A DNA stretch of 38,973 nucleotides. Source: Candidatus Woesearchaeota archaeon. Lineage in GTDB: Archaea; Nanobdellota; Nanobdellia; Woesearchaeales; WJKL01. The number at the start of each line of letters is the position of its first letter. Position 1 is the stretch's first letter. The position numbers were made by a program, and so were the translations under genes. Below the pieces are notes generated by a model that worked only from the letters and a program-made list of their open reading frames with translations, did no database searches and was not told where the DNA came from. Location: the NCBI GenBank assembly GCA_018221125.1, contig JAAOYC010000032.1, positions 1-38,973 of the forward strand, given 5' to 3'. Positions 16,301-22,185 of this stretch are shown one piece after another.

Positions 16301-16920
16301 ATGCTTACTGCAGTTATAGTGATGCTGCTCAATCAATTGAAAATTGCACTGGTAGTTGTGTAAATGGAGCTTGTGTAAGCAATATCTGCAATGTTGCTGC
16401 TGATTGTGGTGCGGATGATTGGGTAGGAAGTCCTTACTGCAATGGAACAGATATTTACCAAAGCTATAGAATGTGGAGTTGTGCTGTTCCTGGAACAGAC
16501 TCATGCAATTATACAGATGATGGCCAGTTAAATGAAACTTGTGCAGTGGATTGCCTGAATGGTGTTTGTGTTGATGCTGATGGAGAAAGCGGAAAAGATG
16601 TTGATGTAGGAGTTGCTAATTTCCATGTCCAGACAAATAATGTTAGTGCGGGTATTCCATTAACTGTTTTATTTAATCTTGATAATAATGGCAATGTTAC
16701 TATCAATGATATTGAATGGATCTTTGATAGTGATGAAGGTGCTGCTATCATAGGAGTTGTTTCTGAACTCAGGGCTGGAGAGAGTATCCTTATCATAAGA
16801 GATATAACTTATTCAGGTGCTGGAACATATTACCCAAGTGTGGTTGTTGACCCTGATAATAATATAGATGAATCAAATGAAGCAAATAATCAAGATAATC
16901 TTACTTTAATTATACCTTAA
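13312..16920 (+). CDS. secreted multidomain subtilase (S8 family serine peptidase)
   Basis: 1,202 aa from a TTG start. Residues 1-25 are a signal peptide. An inhibitor_I9-like propeptide follows (ILIVMKKGKSFDKKRLDDRI to about 150). The S8 catalytic domain has Asp184 (LLDSGVDYTHPD), His217 (EGHGTHLAG), Asn309 (SASGNQG, oxyanion hole) and Ser378 (SGTSIATPF), so it should be active. Residues about 487-683 are a LamG/concanavalin-like domain (LVNYWSFDDGYAEDSVG). Residues about 685-1085 are six Cys-rich repeats, and about 1105-1202 a CARDB domain. Many NxS/T sequons suggest glycosylation. There is no C-terminal anchor, so it is released or held by partners such as the Asp-rich protein or the next lipoprotein. 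It likely degrades external protein or matures surface proteins. Confidence 0.92.
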   Translation: MRKKLFLLGLIVFLLSFSIVINVNSEVLCKGDIVDGVCKGAELEGAKIHKEIRERIETRLIEKDTGKEVKRILIVMKKGKSFDKKRLDDRIGFVDRALKAVGLSPKVKFKENIKNLAVIEYDLSDLDILIKISKEPDVGYIMEEPILYLATSDVTRIIGSDDINLVRVNATPLDGKGYTVCLLDSGVDYTHPDLQDYVILGPDTRDDDGDPMDSEGHGTHLAGDIHSVAPEAKIAAVRVCHTSCGPTDMAQGVQWCIDNKDLYNITAISMSIQDFGGHPAPSGACPSWMDSVLEDAKNASLFTVSASGNQGYTTGIGYPACSPYSYSTGATDDLDTIDGSSNRYFNPGSGNHLDFFAPGDNVISTKLGGGYSGKSGTSIATPFVAAASLLIHQYHALNSLATDPDIIRDLLNETGKIIGSWPRIDVKAAVNKDALYDCAENWVPNSSECAGDYRNMTYNDANACGTSFNVPEDNGTSIYCGLSECDSGLVNYWSFDDGYAEDSVGSSNGTEYNTTNIKGKIGIGKSFNGSSYITADGSTSYDIFTVALWARFNNLNNDQVLVAKQDGTGTGETWLLYDKNDNKIESWLGGAKTFTGYTPAADDTFRLYTLTYDNGWVTMYVNDILIGGPSAKTEGDATGNFVFGANKDLATQFLHGDIDEVAIFDSALSLTEIQNIYNKGVTEHNYCMNDSYECYYNIKCGIDYYEGFYCSAGDIYDNLTSYTCNSPGTSGSSCSNSTMPVLKESCSYGCDAAQCVACSLDSDCGTDFYEGLYCSAGDVYDDFTSYTCNNNGTASASCSSSTAPVLNETCPDTCTNGTCDSVECFSDTDCGTDYYDISYCSSGDVYNNFTDYTCNDPGNASSSCSNATTPNLNETCSYGCDLGFCVACSSNSDCGDNFWTGSRYCSGGDVWQDYMKYVCYDDGTVSSYCNSSFGDRRKRDCDYGCSDGVCLDNPSGYDCSVDSDCGADGLVGGSYCSAGDVYQSSRTWSCNNNGTVDAYCSYSDAAQSIENCTGSCVNGACVSNICNVAADCGADDWVGSPYCNGTDIYQSYRMWSCAVPGTDSCNYTDDGQLNETCAVDCLNGVCVDADGESGKDVDVGVANFHVQTNNVSAGIPLTVLFNLDNNGNVTINDIEWIFDSDEGAAIIGVVSELRAGESILIIRDITYSGAGTYYPSVVVDPDNNIDESNEANNQDNLTLIIP
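15364..16566 (+). repeat. six tandem Cys-rich repeats inside the subtilase gene
   Basis: Six units of roughly 60-70 codons share the pattern DCGxDxxxGxYCSxGDVY, then YxCxxxGT, then LNETCxxxCxNGxC. Units 1-3 are the most alike, even at the nucleotide level (TATTGTTCAGCAGGxGATxT recurs), pointing to recent duplication; units 4-6 have diverged. Regular paired cysteines suggest disulfide-bonded modules forming an extracellular stalk. Confidence 0.8.
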
Positions 16921-16936
16921 TTGGAGGATGAAGAAA

Positions 16937-17377
16937 ATGAAATTTAAGAAAGTCACTTTAACTGCAATTGTTTCAGCAATATTGGCTGCATCGCCTGGAT
17001 GTGGCGGTGGAGGAGGTGGAGGAGGAGGTAGTAACCCTCCAAATTATGCTACTGAAGTTGAAGGAGATAATCAACTTGCAGACACAGCAGATGCTTATTT
17101 AGCTGGTAGTGAGATTGAAAGCTATAGAAGCAATCCTTTAGTTGATGTAGTTGGAAATCAATTCAGAGTTGACCTTGAAGTTGTATTATCTGATGGAAGA
17201 ACAATCTTAATCTGGTATCAAGGAGAGAATGATGGAGAGCATCTTGATGAAAAAGGATTCATTGAATCAAAGAATGATGTTTATTGGGTTCAGATAAATC
17301 CTTGTCCAAAAGAAGATATCCCTGGTACATTGGATGAAATAAATATTGTTCATGATTGGGCTCAAGGAGAATATTAG
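16937..17377 (+). CDS. small secreted lipoprotein-like protein with poly-Gly linker
   Basis: The ORF track starts at 16928, but the GGAGG at 16923-16927 touches that ATG. The second in-frame ATG at 16937 is 9 nt from GGAGG and is preferred, giving 146 aa that begin MKFKKVTLTAIVSAILAASP. The Cys in SPGCGGGG followed by nine glycines resembles a lipobox Cys with a flexible linker, although the Pro-Gly before Cys is not a typical lipobox. The rest is a small beta-rich domain (FRVDLEVVLSDGRTILIWYQ) with one more Cys. It follows the subtilase by 16 bp, very likely in the same operon, so a role as a surface anchor, inhibitor or adaptor for it is possible but unproven. Confidence 0.7.
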   Translation: MKFKKVTLTAIVSAILAASPGCGGGGGGGGGSNPPNYATEVEGDNQLADTADAYLAGSEIESYRSNPLVDVVGNQFRVDLEVVLSDGRTILIWYQGENDGEHLDEKGFIESKNDVYWVQINPCPKEDIPGTLDEINIVHDWAQGEY

Positions 17378-17395
17378 TTTTTTTCTTTTTTATTT
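17378..17395 (+). terminator. U-tract terminator after the lipoprotein gene
   Basis: TTTTTTTCTTTTTTATTTG follows the TAG at once and closes the subtilase-lipoprotein unit, matching the T-rich sequence after the Asp-rich gene. Confidence 0.65.
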
Positions 17396-17400
17396 GTCCC

Positions 17401-17434
17401 TTAGTCTGGACTAAAAGTCCCGAAGGTTTATAAA
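17401..17434 (+). promoter_or_regulatory. promoter with upstream palindrome for the FemAB/GNAT-like gene
   Basis: TTAGTCTGGACTAA (17401-17414) is a perfect inverted repeat with 6-bp arms. It is followed by CGAAGGTTTATAAAG, the window's recurrent BRE/TATA sequence. TTTATAAA at 17427-17434 is about 25 nt from the ATG at 17456, so the mRNA should be leaderless and the TTG at 17444 is unlikely to be the start. Confidence 0.55.
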
Positions 17435-17455
17435 GGGAATAAATTGGATATTTCT

Positions 17456-18424
17456 ATGGCATATAGTTTTGAAGAATTGAAACCACTGGAAACCCGAGAA
17501 ATTATTCACATCTCTCAGATGGGAGACAATAGAGATGAGAATGGTAATTTTTCTCTATTGAGAGGAAAGAAAAACACTTTTTTCTTTGAAAAAATGGGAG
17601 GATATGGAACAATTTACCGTCCATTTGAACCAGAAGTAGAAGAATCTCTTGATGATTTAGTTTCTTTTGTAAAAGAGGACTGCGCATCTGTAAATTTAAG
17701 ACATTTCCCCCCTTCTGTATTGGATAAGTATTTTTTTACAGTGATACCTCACGGAGGGACAAATAAACATTGGAGACTTTATCAAACACCTTTAACAGTT
17801 GAAGATTATGATGCTAAGCTTAAAAAATTCAGGAAGACTGGTTATGAGTATAGAGAATTAACTCCAGAAGATACACCTAAACTTATAGATTTGATCAAGG
17901 AATGGGCCAGAGGTAAAAAAGAAAGCGCAATGCGTGTATCGCTTGATTCTAATCTTGGAAGTGTACGAGATATTGATGAAAATATTGAAAAATTGCAAAA
18001 TATTCGCAGCGAAGTTGCATGGTTAGATTTTTTAGCAAGGGAACCCAAAGAATATGAAAAATTAATGGCTCAGCCATTAACTACTCTTTATGGAACTTTT
18101 AGAGATGGCCAGCTTTTATCATATATCTATACAGAAGGGAATGAATTCTTTATGGCTTTTCATTCCAGGGCTTCAAAAAGAGTGAATAGCAGATCTCCTC
18201 AAGAATTTTTAGATTTAGCAGTTGCAAGAGAATTTGCACAAAGAGGAGTTAAGAAATTTGACAGAGGATTTTTAAATATTAGAAAAGGGATGATCGGGCT
18301 TATTGAATACAAAAAGAAGTTTGGAGAGATAAAAGGAGCTATTGAAATAAATTGGGATGGTGTTTATTTGTGCAATTCTCCTGAATATAGATATTTACAA
18401 GAAAAAATTGATTTTAGTAATTGA
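17456..18424 (+). CDS. FemAB/GNAT-fold acyl- or aminoacyltransferase-like protein
   Basis: 322 aa from the ATG favoured by the promoter position. The C-terminal half resembles the GNAT/FemAB superfamily: LTTLYGTFRDGQLLSYIYTE is the beta hairpin before acyl-CoA or aminoacyl-tRNA binding, LDLAVAREFAQRGVKKFDRG is the 'aie.a...G...fDlg' helix-strand, and GLIEYKKKFGEIKGA the closing 'yKkkFG' motif seen in FemAB-type and related transferases. The N-terminal 150 residues may be a degenerate copy of the same fold, but no key motif was identified there. Substrate is unknown. Its last codons are part of a direct repeat that reappears at 19455, on the other side of the BRO gene. Confidence 0.55.
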   Translation: MAYSFEELKPLETREIIHISQMGDNRDENGNFSLLRGKKNTFFFEKMGGYGTIYRPFEPEVEESLDDLVSFVKEDCASVNLRHFPPSVLDKYFFTVIPHGGTNKHWRLYQTPLTVEDYDAKLKKFRKTGYEYRELTPEDTPKLIDLIKEWARGKKESAMRVSLDSNLGSVRDIDENIEKLQNIRSEVAWLDFLAREPKEYEKLMAQPLTTLYGTFRDGQLLSYIYTEGNEFFMAFHSRASKRVNSRSPQEFLDLAVAREFAQRGVKKFDRGFLNIRKGMIGLIEYKKKFGEIKGAIEINWDGVYLCNSPEYRYLQEKIDFSN

Positions 18425-18468
18425 TTATTTCTCAATAAACTTCTGCATCCTATTTACAAAGTCTTCTG
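18410..18468. repeat. left copy of direct repeat flanking the BRO gene
   Basis: GATTTTAG then, after 3 extra bases, TTGATTATTTCTCAATAAACTTCTGCATCCTATTTACAAAG and TCTTCTG match 19455-19511 with two substitutions, a 1-bp gap and the 3-bp gap. On the minus strand it still encodes EDFVNRMQKFIEK-stop, the exact C-terminus of the nucleotidyltransferase-HEPN protein, but no gene continues from it. It also includes the end of the FemAB/GNAT-like gene. Confidence 0.8.
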
Positions 18469-18560
18469 TGAGATAAACGCCCGTATAAAACAAGGGATTT
18501 AACAATTAGGGGCTAAGAAGCAAATCAAATATGCACTGGTCACTGGACATGTGCCCGCAA

Positions 18561-18594
18561 GATATATAAATTAACTTATCTTATTAGTAAGTTA
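18561..18594 (+). promoter_or_regulatory. promoter and operator of the BRO-family gene
   Basis: GATATATAAA (18561-18570) is a TATA box about 28 nt before the ATG. TAACTTA (18572-18578) and TAAGTTA (18588-18594) form a perfect 7-bp inverted repeat with a 9-bp spacer running into the start codon. A leaderless transcript would start inside the operator, suggesting tight repression. Confidence 0.6.
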
Positions 18595-19439
18595 TGAGTA
18601 AAGTAGATAATAAATTAGCTGTATTTCAGGGAAAACATATTAGAAAAATTTGGCATAATAATGAATGGTATTTTTCAGTAATTGATATTATAGATGCTTT
18701 AGATGCAAGTACTAGACCCAGAAAATATTGGTCTGATCTAAAAAAAAAACTTACTGAAGAAGGTTTTGAGTTGTCCGCAAAAATCGGACAACTGAAATTA
18801 GTGGCTTCTGATGGCAAATCTTACCTTACGGATTGTGTAAGTACCAAAAACACGTTTAGGATAATTCAATCTATTCCCTCTAAAAAAGCAGAACCTTTCA
18901 AACAATGGCTCGCAGAAGTAGGTTATCAAAGAGTACAAGAGATAGAAAATCCAGAACTTGCTCAGAAGCGAATGAAATCATTATACAAGGCAAAAGGTTA
19001 TTCTGATGAATGGATTGAGAAACGAGTTAGAGGTATTACAATAAGAGATGAATTGACTGATGAATGGGGTAAAAGGGGTGTAAAAACAAACAGGGAATAC
19101 TCTATTTTAACTGCAGAGATTTCTAAAACAACATTTGGTTTAACTCCTGGGGAATATCAAAAATTAAAAGGTCTCAAACACCAGAATTTAAGAGACCATA
19201 TGAATGATTTAGAATTAATATTTAATATGCTTGGAGAAGCTTCTACTACGAAGATTGCCAGGAATAAAGATGCACTTGGATTTGATGAAAACAAGACTGC
19301 TGCAAAAGGAAGAGGAGTGGTGGCAGGAGTAGCGAGAAAAGAATTAGAAAAAAGAAGTGGTGAGAAAGTAGTTAGTTCTGAGAATTATTTAGAAGCACCT
19401 GAAAAAGTAAAGAAGCTGAAGAATAAAAGAAAATCTTGA
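18594..19439 (+). CDS. BRO-N domain (phage antirepressor-like) protein
   Basis: 281 aa. Residues 5-115 match the BRO-N/antirepressor domain: HIRKIWHNNEWYFSVIDIID opening, then PRKYWSDLKKKL, and LTDCVSTKNTFRIIQSIPSK before PFKQWLAEVG. Residues about 150-260 are a second conserved region (ITIRDELTDEWGKRGVKTN, then TTKIARNKDALGFDENK and GRGVVAGVARKELEKRSG) found in chromosomal BRO/DinD-like proteins. The tail is Lys-rich. BRO proteins bind DNA and are typical of viruses and mobile elements. The gene is the only one between two imperfect direct repeats and has its own operator, so it looks like an inserted cargo gene. A regulatory role, perhaps on viral or element genes, is inferred. Confidence 0.8.
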   Translation: MSKVDNKLAVFQGKHIRKIWHNNEWYFSVIDIIDALDASTRPRKYWSDLKKKLTEEGFELSAKIGQLKLVASDGKSYLTDCVSTKNTFRIIQSIPSKKAEPFKQWLAEVGYQRVQEIENPELAQKRMKSLYKAKGYSDEWIEKRVRGITIRDELTDEWGKRGVKTNREYSILTAEISKTTFGLTPGEYQKLKGLKHQNLRDHMNDLELIFNMLGEASTTKIARNKDALGFDENKTAAKGRGVVAGVARKELEKRSGEKVVSSENYLEAPEKVKKLKNKRKS

Positions 19440-19454
19440 AGCAAAATTAATATA

Positions 19455-19511
19455 GATTTTAGTTGATTTATTTCTCTATAAACTTCTGCATCCTGTTTAC
19501 AAAGTCTTCTG
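19455..19511. repeat. right copy of direct repeat flanking the BRO gene
   Basis: GATTTTAG followed by TTGATTTATTTCTCTATAAA and CTTCTGCATCCTGTTTACAA AGTCTTCTG matches 18410-18468. Here the sequence is part of the intact nucleotidyltransferase-HEPN gene (its last 14 codons), preceded by a vestige of the FemAB/GNAT gene end (GATTTTAG). The repeat therefore carries the old convergent junction of both neighbours. Confidence 0.8.
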
Positions 19512-20274
19512 CTTCTTTGTAGAGTTTTTCATATTCAGGGCCTTTTATCTCTTTTATTTCCCTGTGCGTGATGCCTTTCATAAGCTTATAGAATCTGTCC
19601 ATTGTTTTTGCATATTTTGCTTCCAGCTTGTGCTCTTTGACAAGTCTTTTCTCCAGCAAGTCTCCTGCGTATTGAGGAGAAGGCGGTGTTTCGCCAATAT
19701 GCATCAATGCTGCATGGGTTGCATCAATAACAGCCCAGTATAAATCTAAAGTTGCCTGGAGTATATGCCATTTTGAGTTTAATAATGTTCTTGGAGCCCG
19801 TCCAAAATAAACCCAGACAGACTCTTTTGTTGGCTTTATCCTTCCCTGGATAAGTAATGCCTGCATTGGGTCAAAGAATCCTGTATCCAGCAATGCAATT
19901 CCATCTCTTAGGATGTTTATTGCAACAGGGTCTCCTGCCCTTAGATATTCCCAGAAAGATGTTATTGTCATTGATGTTACATGCAGACGAGTTGATACTT
20001 TTCCCAGTGTTTTTTCAACTATCAACCTATACACTTCTATTACTTCTCTTGTCATCCTTATTGACAAGTCATCCACTACAATAAGAACATCAATGTCTCC
20101 TTTCTGGCCAACAGGTGTCTTTTTTCTTGCTGCTGAGCCGAACAGAACAACTGCTTTTAAGAAATCTCCGAATTCGTTTTTTAATCTTTTTGCAAAAGAC
20201 TTTGCAGCTGCAATGTCTTCATTCGGATATTTAACTATGTTAGGATGAGCGCCTTTTTTTAGTGTGAATTTCAA
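19468..20274 (-). CDS. MNT nucleotidyltransferase fused to a HEPN domain
   Basis: 268 aa from a TTG start preceded by GGGAGAT. Residues about 20-110 are a minimal nucleotidyltransferase: VVLFGSAARKKTPVGQKGDI has the Gly46-Ser47 pair and the Asp60/Asp62 metal ligands. Residues about 150-265 are helical and HEPN-like (SKWHILQATLDLYWAVIDAT then HAALMHIGETPPSP). The Rx4-6H RNase motif of active HEPN toxins was not found, so the HEPN part may be structural or substrate-binding. Unlike the separate MNT and HEPN genes 300 bp away, both domains are in one chain. An upstream ACTATTTAATG is a possible TATA. Its 3' end is duplicated at 18410-18468. Confidence 0.75.
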   Translation of the reverse strand: MKFTLKKGAHPNIVKYPNEDIAAAKSFAKRLKNEFGDFLKAVVLFGSAARKKTPVGQKGDIDVLIVVDDLSIRMTREVIEVYRLIVEKTLGKVSTRLHVTSMTITSFWEYLRAGDPVAINILRDGIALLDTGFFDPMQALLIQGRIKPTKESVWVYFGRAPRTLLNSKWHILQATLDLYWAVIDATHAALMHIGETPPSPQYAGDLLEKRLVKEHKLEAKYAKTMDRFYKLMKGITHREIKEIKGPEYEKLYKEAEDFVNRMQKFIEK

Positions 20275-20359
20275 ATCTATCTCCCTCTTTTATTGAAATT
20301 AGCATTAAATAGTATTTAAAAGTTGTGTTTTAATAAGATTTACACAATGTGCTTCTTTC

Positions 20360-20393
20360 AGAACCACAAGTATAAAACTTTAGGTAAGTTTTA
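20360..20393. repeat. 34-bp direct repeat, copy 1
   Basis: AGAACCACAAGTATAAAACT followed by TTAGGTAAGTTTTA is identical to 20463-20496. Each copy contains AAAACTT-TAGGT-AAGTTTT, a perfect 7-bp inverted repeat, so the unit may be a protein-binding site. The flanking TTTACACAATGTGCTTCTTTCA (20339-20360) recurs with one change at 20391-20412. Confidence 0.75.
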
Positions 20394-20443
20394 CACAATT
20401 TGCTTCTTTCAATAAAGTTCATATCACTTTGCTCATGAACATA

Positions 20444-20464
20444 CTTCATTTCAAAGAAATGAAG
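20444..20464. repeat. 21-bp inverted repeat
   Basis: CTTCATTTCAAAGAAATGAAG is a perfect inverted repeat with 9-bp arms and a 3-bp centre. It abuts the second copy of the 34-bp repeat and could be a hairpin or an operator. Confidence 0.7.
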
Positions 20465-20496
20465 AACCACAAGTATAAAACTTTAGGTAAGTTTTA
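20463..20496. repeat. 34-bp direct repeat, copy 2
   Basis: Identical to 20360-20393, 103 bp apart start to start. Copy 2 runs into TTTTATATATAAG, a TATA-like sequence, whereas copy 1 runs into TTACACAATTTGC. Confidence 0.75.
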
Positions 20497-20542
20497 TATA
20501 TAAGTGAGACAAATTGGTCATATGAACATCTTAAAAATAGAA

Positions 20543-20572
20543 AGGTTTAAATAATTGGACTATTTAGTCCAA
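20543..20572 (+). promoter_or_regulatory. promoter and 18-bp palindromic operator of the MNT/HEPN operon
   Basis: GGTTTAAATA (about 20544-20553) is the TATA element. TTGGACTATTTAGTCCAA (20555-20572) is a perfect palindrome of 8-bp arms with a 2-bp centre. The ATG at 20586 follows by 13 bp, so the operator covers the predicted transcript start. This suits autoregulation by the HTH-bearing first gene. Confidence 0.65.
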
Positions 20573-20585
20573 ATAGATTGACCAA

Positions 20586-21116
20586 ATGATGCAACTAAAT
20601 GAACTATTAGGAAACAAGGAATTGTTCAGGATACTTAATTTCTTTATATCTAATCCTACAAAAGAATTTTCTCAGACAGCGGTGCGAAAGAAGATAGGAA
20701 TCTCTAAAACTACCTTGATTAAATGGATAGATAAGTTAGAAAAAAATGAGTTATTGAATCTGAGAAAAATAGGAACATCAAACTTGTATAAGCTAAGCAG
20801 GGAGAATGTTATCATCAAGCAGATAAAGATATTAAAGAGTCTACTGCAACTAGGGCCTTTGAAAAGTATTGATGCAGAAATTTATGTATATGGAAGTGCT
20901 GCAAGGGGGGAAGATGCAGAAGATAGTGATATTGATATCATGTTGATAGGAAAATTGAACAGGAAAGATGTAATTGAAGATATTGACAGGCTGGCTAAAA
21001 AAATAAAACGAAAGATAAGTTTCAAGATATTTGATAGGATAGAATGGTCAAAGATTGCAAGAGAAGATAATCCTTTTTATGAAAGAGTTGAAAAAGATAA
21101 GATAAGATTAGGATGA
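20586..21116 (+). CDS. HTH-MNT antitoxin-like nucleotidyltransferase
   Basis: 176 aa. Residues 8-75 are a winged HTH (ELFRILNFFISNPTKEFSQT, then IGISKTTLIKWIDKLEKNEL and a wing ending LYKLSREN). Residues about 95-170 are a minimal nucleotidyltransferase with Gly103-Ser104 and Asp115/Asp117 in YVYGSAARGEDAEDSDIDIM. MNT antitoxins modify HEPN toxins by adding AMP, and the fused HTH would let the pair control its own promoter. The next gene, a HEPN protein, overlaps it by 4 bp (ATGA), the standard order of these modules. The palindrome upstream is the likely operator. Confidence 0.85.
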   Translation: MMQLNELLGNKELFRILNFFISNPTKEFSQTAVRKKIGISKTTLIKWIDKLEKNELLNLRKIGTSNLYKLSRENVIIKQIKILKSLLQLGPLKSIDAEIYVYGSAARGEDAEDSDIDIMLIGKLNRKDVIEDIDRLAKKIKRKISFKIFDRIEWSKIAREDNPFYERVEKDKIRLG

Positions 21117-21535
21117 ATATAAGAAAAGCGATTGAGGAGAGATTTTTAGAAAAAATTGAGATGGATAATGAATTGATTAGCAAGGAATTTGATGAGTCTG
21201 CCTATGATTTTGAAAAAGCACAAAAAGCTTTTGAAGAAGAAGATTACAAGTGGAGCATTGTGAAAAGTTATTATTCTGTATTCCATTCAGCAAAAGCAAT
21301 GTTGTTTGCATTAGGATTGAAAGAAAGAAAACATTTTGCAATAAGTATAGTATTAGAAGATCTTAACTTAAGAGGCAAATTAGAATCAATCTATGTAAAT
21401 GATTTTAAAGCAGCTAGTTCTGCAAGAGAAGATGCTGATTATCATTATTCTTATTCAAAGAAATCTGCACTGCATATTTTAGAGATTGCAGAAGAATTTA
21501 ATGATAAGATGGAAAAATTAGTAAAAGAGCTGTAA
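21113..21535 (+). CDS. HEPN-domain toxin-like protein
   Basis: 140 aa, all-helical. SYYSVFHSAKAMLFALGLK is the central HEPN helix, and Arg105-x5-His111 in SAREDADYHYSY fits the Rx4-6H motif of HEPN ribonucleases together with the family's 'reDadY' phrase. It overlaps the MNT gene by 4 bp, so both should be made in a fixed ratio. The intact motif makes RNase or target-tRNA cleavage plausible, with AMPylation of the tyrosine/RxxxxxH region by the partner as the neutralising mechanism known from other HEPN-MNT pairs. Confidence 0.85.
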   Translation: MNIRKAIEERFLEKIEMDNELISKEFDESAYDFEKAQKAFEEEDYKWSIVKSYYSVFHSAKAMLFALGLKERKHFAISIVLEDLNLRGKLESIYVNDFKAASSAREDADYHYSYSKKSALHILEIAEEFNDKMEKLVKEL

Positions 21536-21536
21536 A

Positions 21537-22184
21537 ATGGCTAAGGAAGATCTAGAGAAAGTATTGAAGAAGAAAGTTGAGCCTTTGCTAGAAGAATCAA
21601 TGCACAAGATTTTAGGTGTAACTATTTCTGAGTTTGGGAAAGATATCACTGACAGTATTGAGAAAAATCCTTTGATTGCCTATGATATTGATATTAGATT
21701 GGGTTTTAAGGCAGCAAAAAAACTGTTCAAGAAGCAGTTCTTGACAAGGATGCTGCAGACTAATTTTGGAAACATCTCTGCTGTTGCAAAAGTAACTGAA
21801 TTAGACAGGAGAAGCGTGCATAGAGCTGTAAAGGAATTGGGAATAGGAATAAAAGGGATTAGAAGAGATATGATTAAAGCTGATTATTATCGTCGAGAAG
21901 CTGTTGGAGAGATATTGAAAGGGACTTTGGACAGTTATAAGACAGTGATCAGGCCTGGAAAGCTAGAGAATATGTATGAGAATGTTGACAAGATAAGCTT
22001 TGATATTGTGAAAGAACTACCTGCAATAGAGATGAGCTGGGATGCTGCTGAGAAGATGTTTGAAATCCAGTATTTTGAGAAAGCACTTAAGGAGAATAAA
22101 GGCAATGTTTCCAGAACAGCGCGTAGAATAGGTTTAAGATATGAAACTTTGCATAGGAAGCTGAAGAAGTTAGGGTTGAAGTAG
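21537..22184 (+). CDS. Fis-type double-HTH DNA-binding protein
   Basis: 215 aa starting 1 bp after the HEPN stop. Two Fis/HTH_8-like units: residues about 68-102 (FLTRMLQTNFGNISAVAKVT then DRRSVHRAVKELGI) and about 180-215 (YFEKALKENKGNVSRTARRI then LRYETLHRKLKKLGLK). Each shows the 'GN.s..Ar..gl....l.rklk.lg' pattern. The N-terminal 60 residues are helical and may dimerise. Its position suggests it is the third gene of the MNT/HEPN operon, which would be an unusual addition. The last 45 bp recur at 30768-30812. Convergent with the unknown ten-gene operon, with 1 bp between stops. Confidence 0.75.
   Translation: MAKEDLEKVLKKKVEPLLEESMHKILGVTISEFGKDITDSIEKNPLIAYDIDIRLGFKAAKKLFKKQFLTRMLQTNFGNISAVAKVTELDRRSVHRAVKELGIGIKGIRRDMIKADYYRREAVGEILKGTLDSYKTVIRPGKLENMYENVDKISFDIVKELPAIEMSWDAAEKMFEIQYFEKALKENKGNVSRTARRIGLRYETLHRKLKKLGLK
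22140..22184 (+). repeat. 3' end of the Fis-type gene, source copy of a distant direct repeat
   Basis: TATGAAACTTTGCATAGGAA followed by GCTGAAGAAGTTAGGGTTGA AGTAG matches 30768-30812 with 4 differences in 45 bp, in the same orientation and ending at the same stop codon. Confidence 0.75.
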
Positions 22185-22185
22185 A

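Larger units (their letters stand above)
20275..20585. promoter_or_regulatory. 311-bp divergent control region with nested repeats
   Basis: No ORF of substance. It holds two 34-bp copies of AGAACCACAAGTATAAAACT..., two copies of TTTACACAATxTGCTTCTTT, a 21-bp inverted repeat and an 18-bp palindrome, listed separately. The arrangement between an MNT-HEPN fusion gene and an HTH-MNT/HEPN pair suggests a multi-site operator region. Confidence 0.6.

Noticed and set aside
15920-16504. 194-aa antisense ORF in the subtilase repeat region
   Set aside because: His/Asn/Gln-rich composition is a shadow of the repeated Cys/Asp/Gly codons on the plus strand.
15364-16566. Periodic repeats in the subtilase gene as a CRISPR or satellite array
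   Set aside because: The repeats are in frame, diverged and encode conserved Cys patterns, so they are protein repeats.
20339-20496. CRISPR-like repeats upstream of the MNT gene
   Set aside because: Only two 34-bp copies, and the intervening DNA is not a regular spacer and includes other repeats. No cas gene is in the window.
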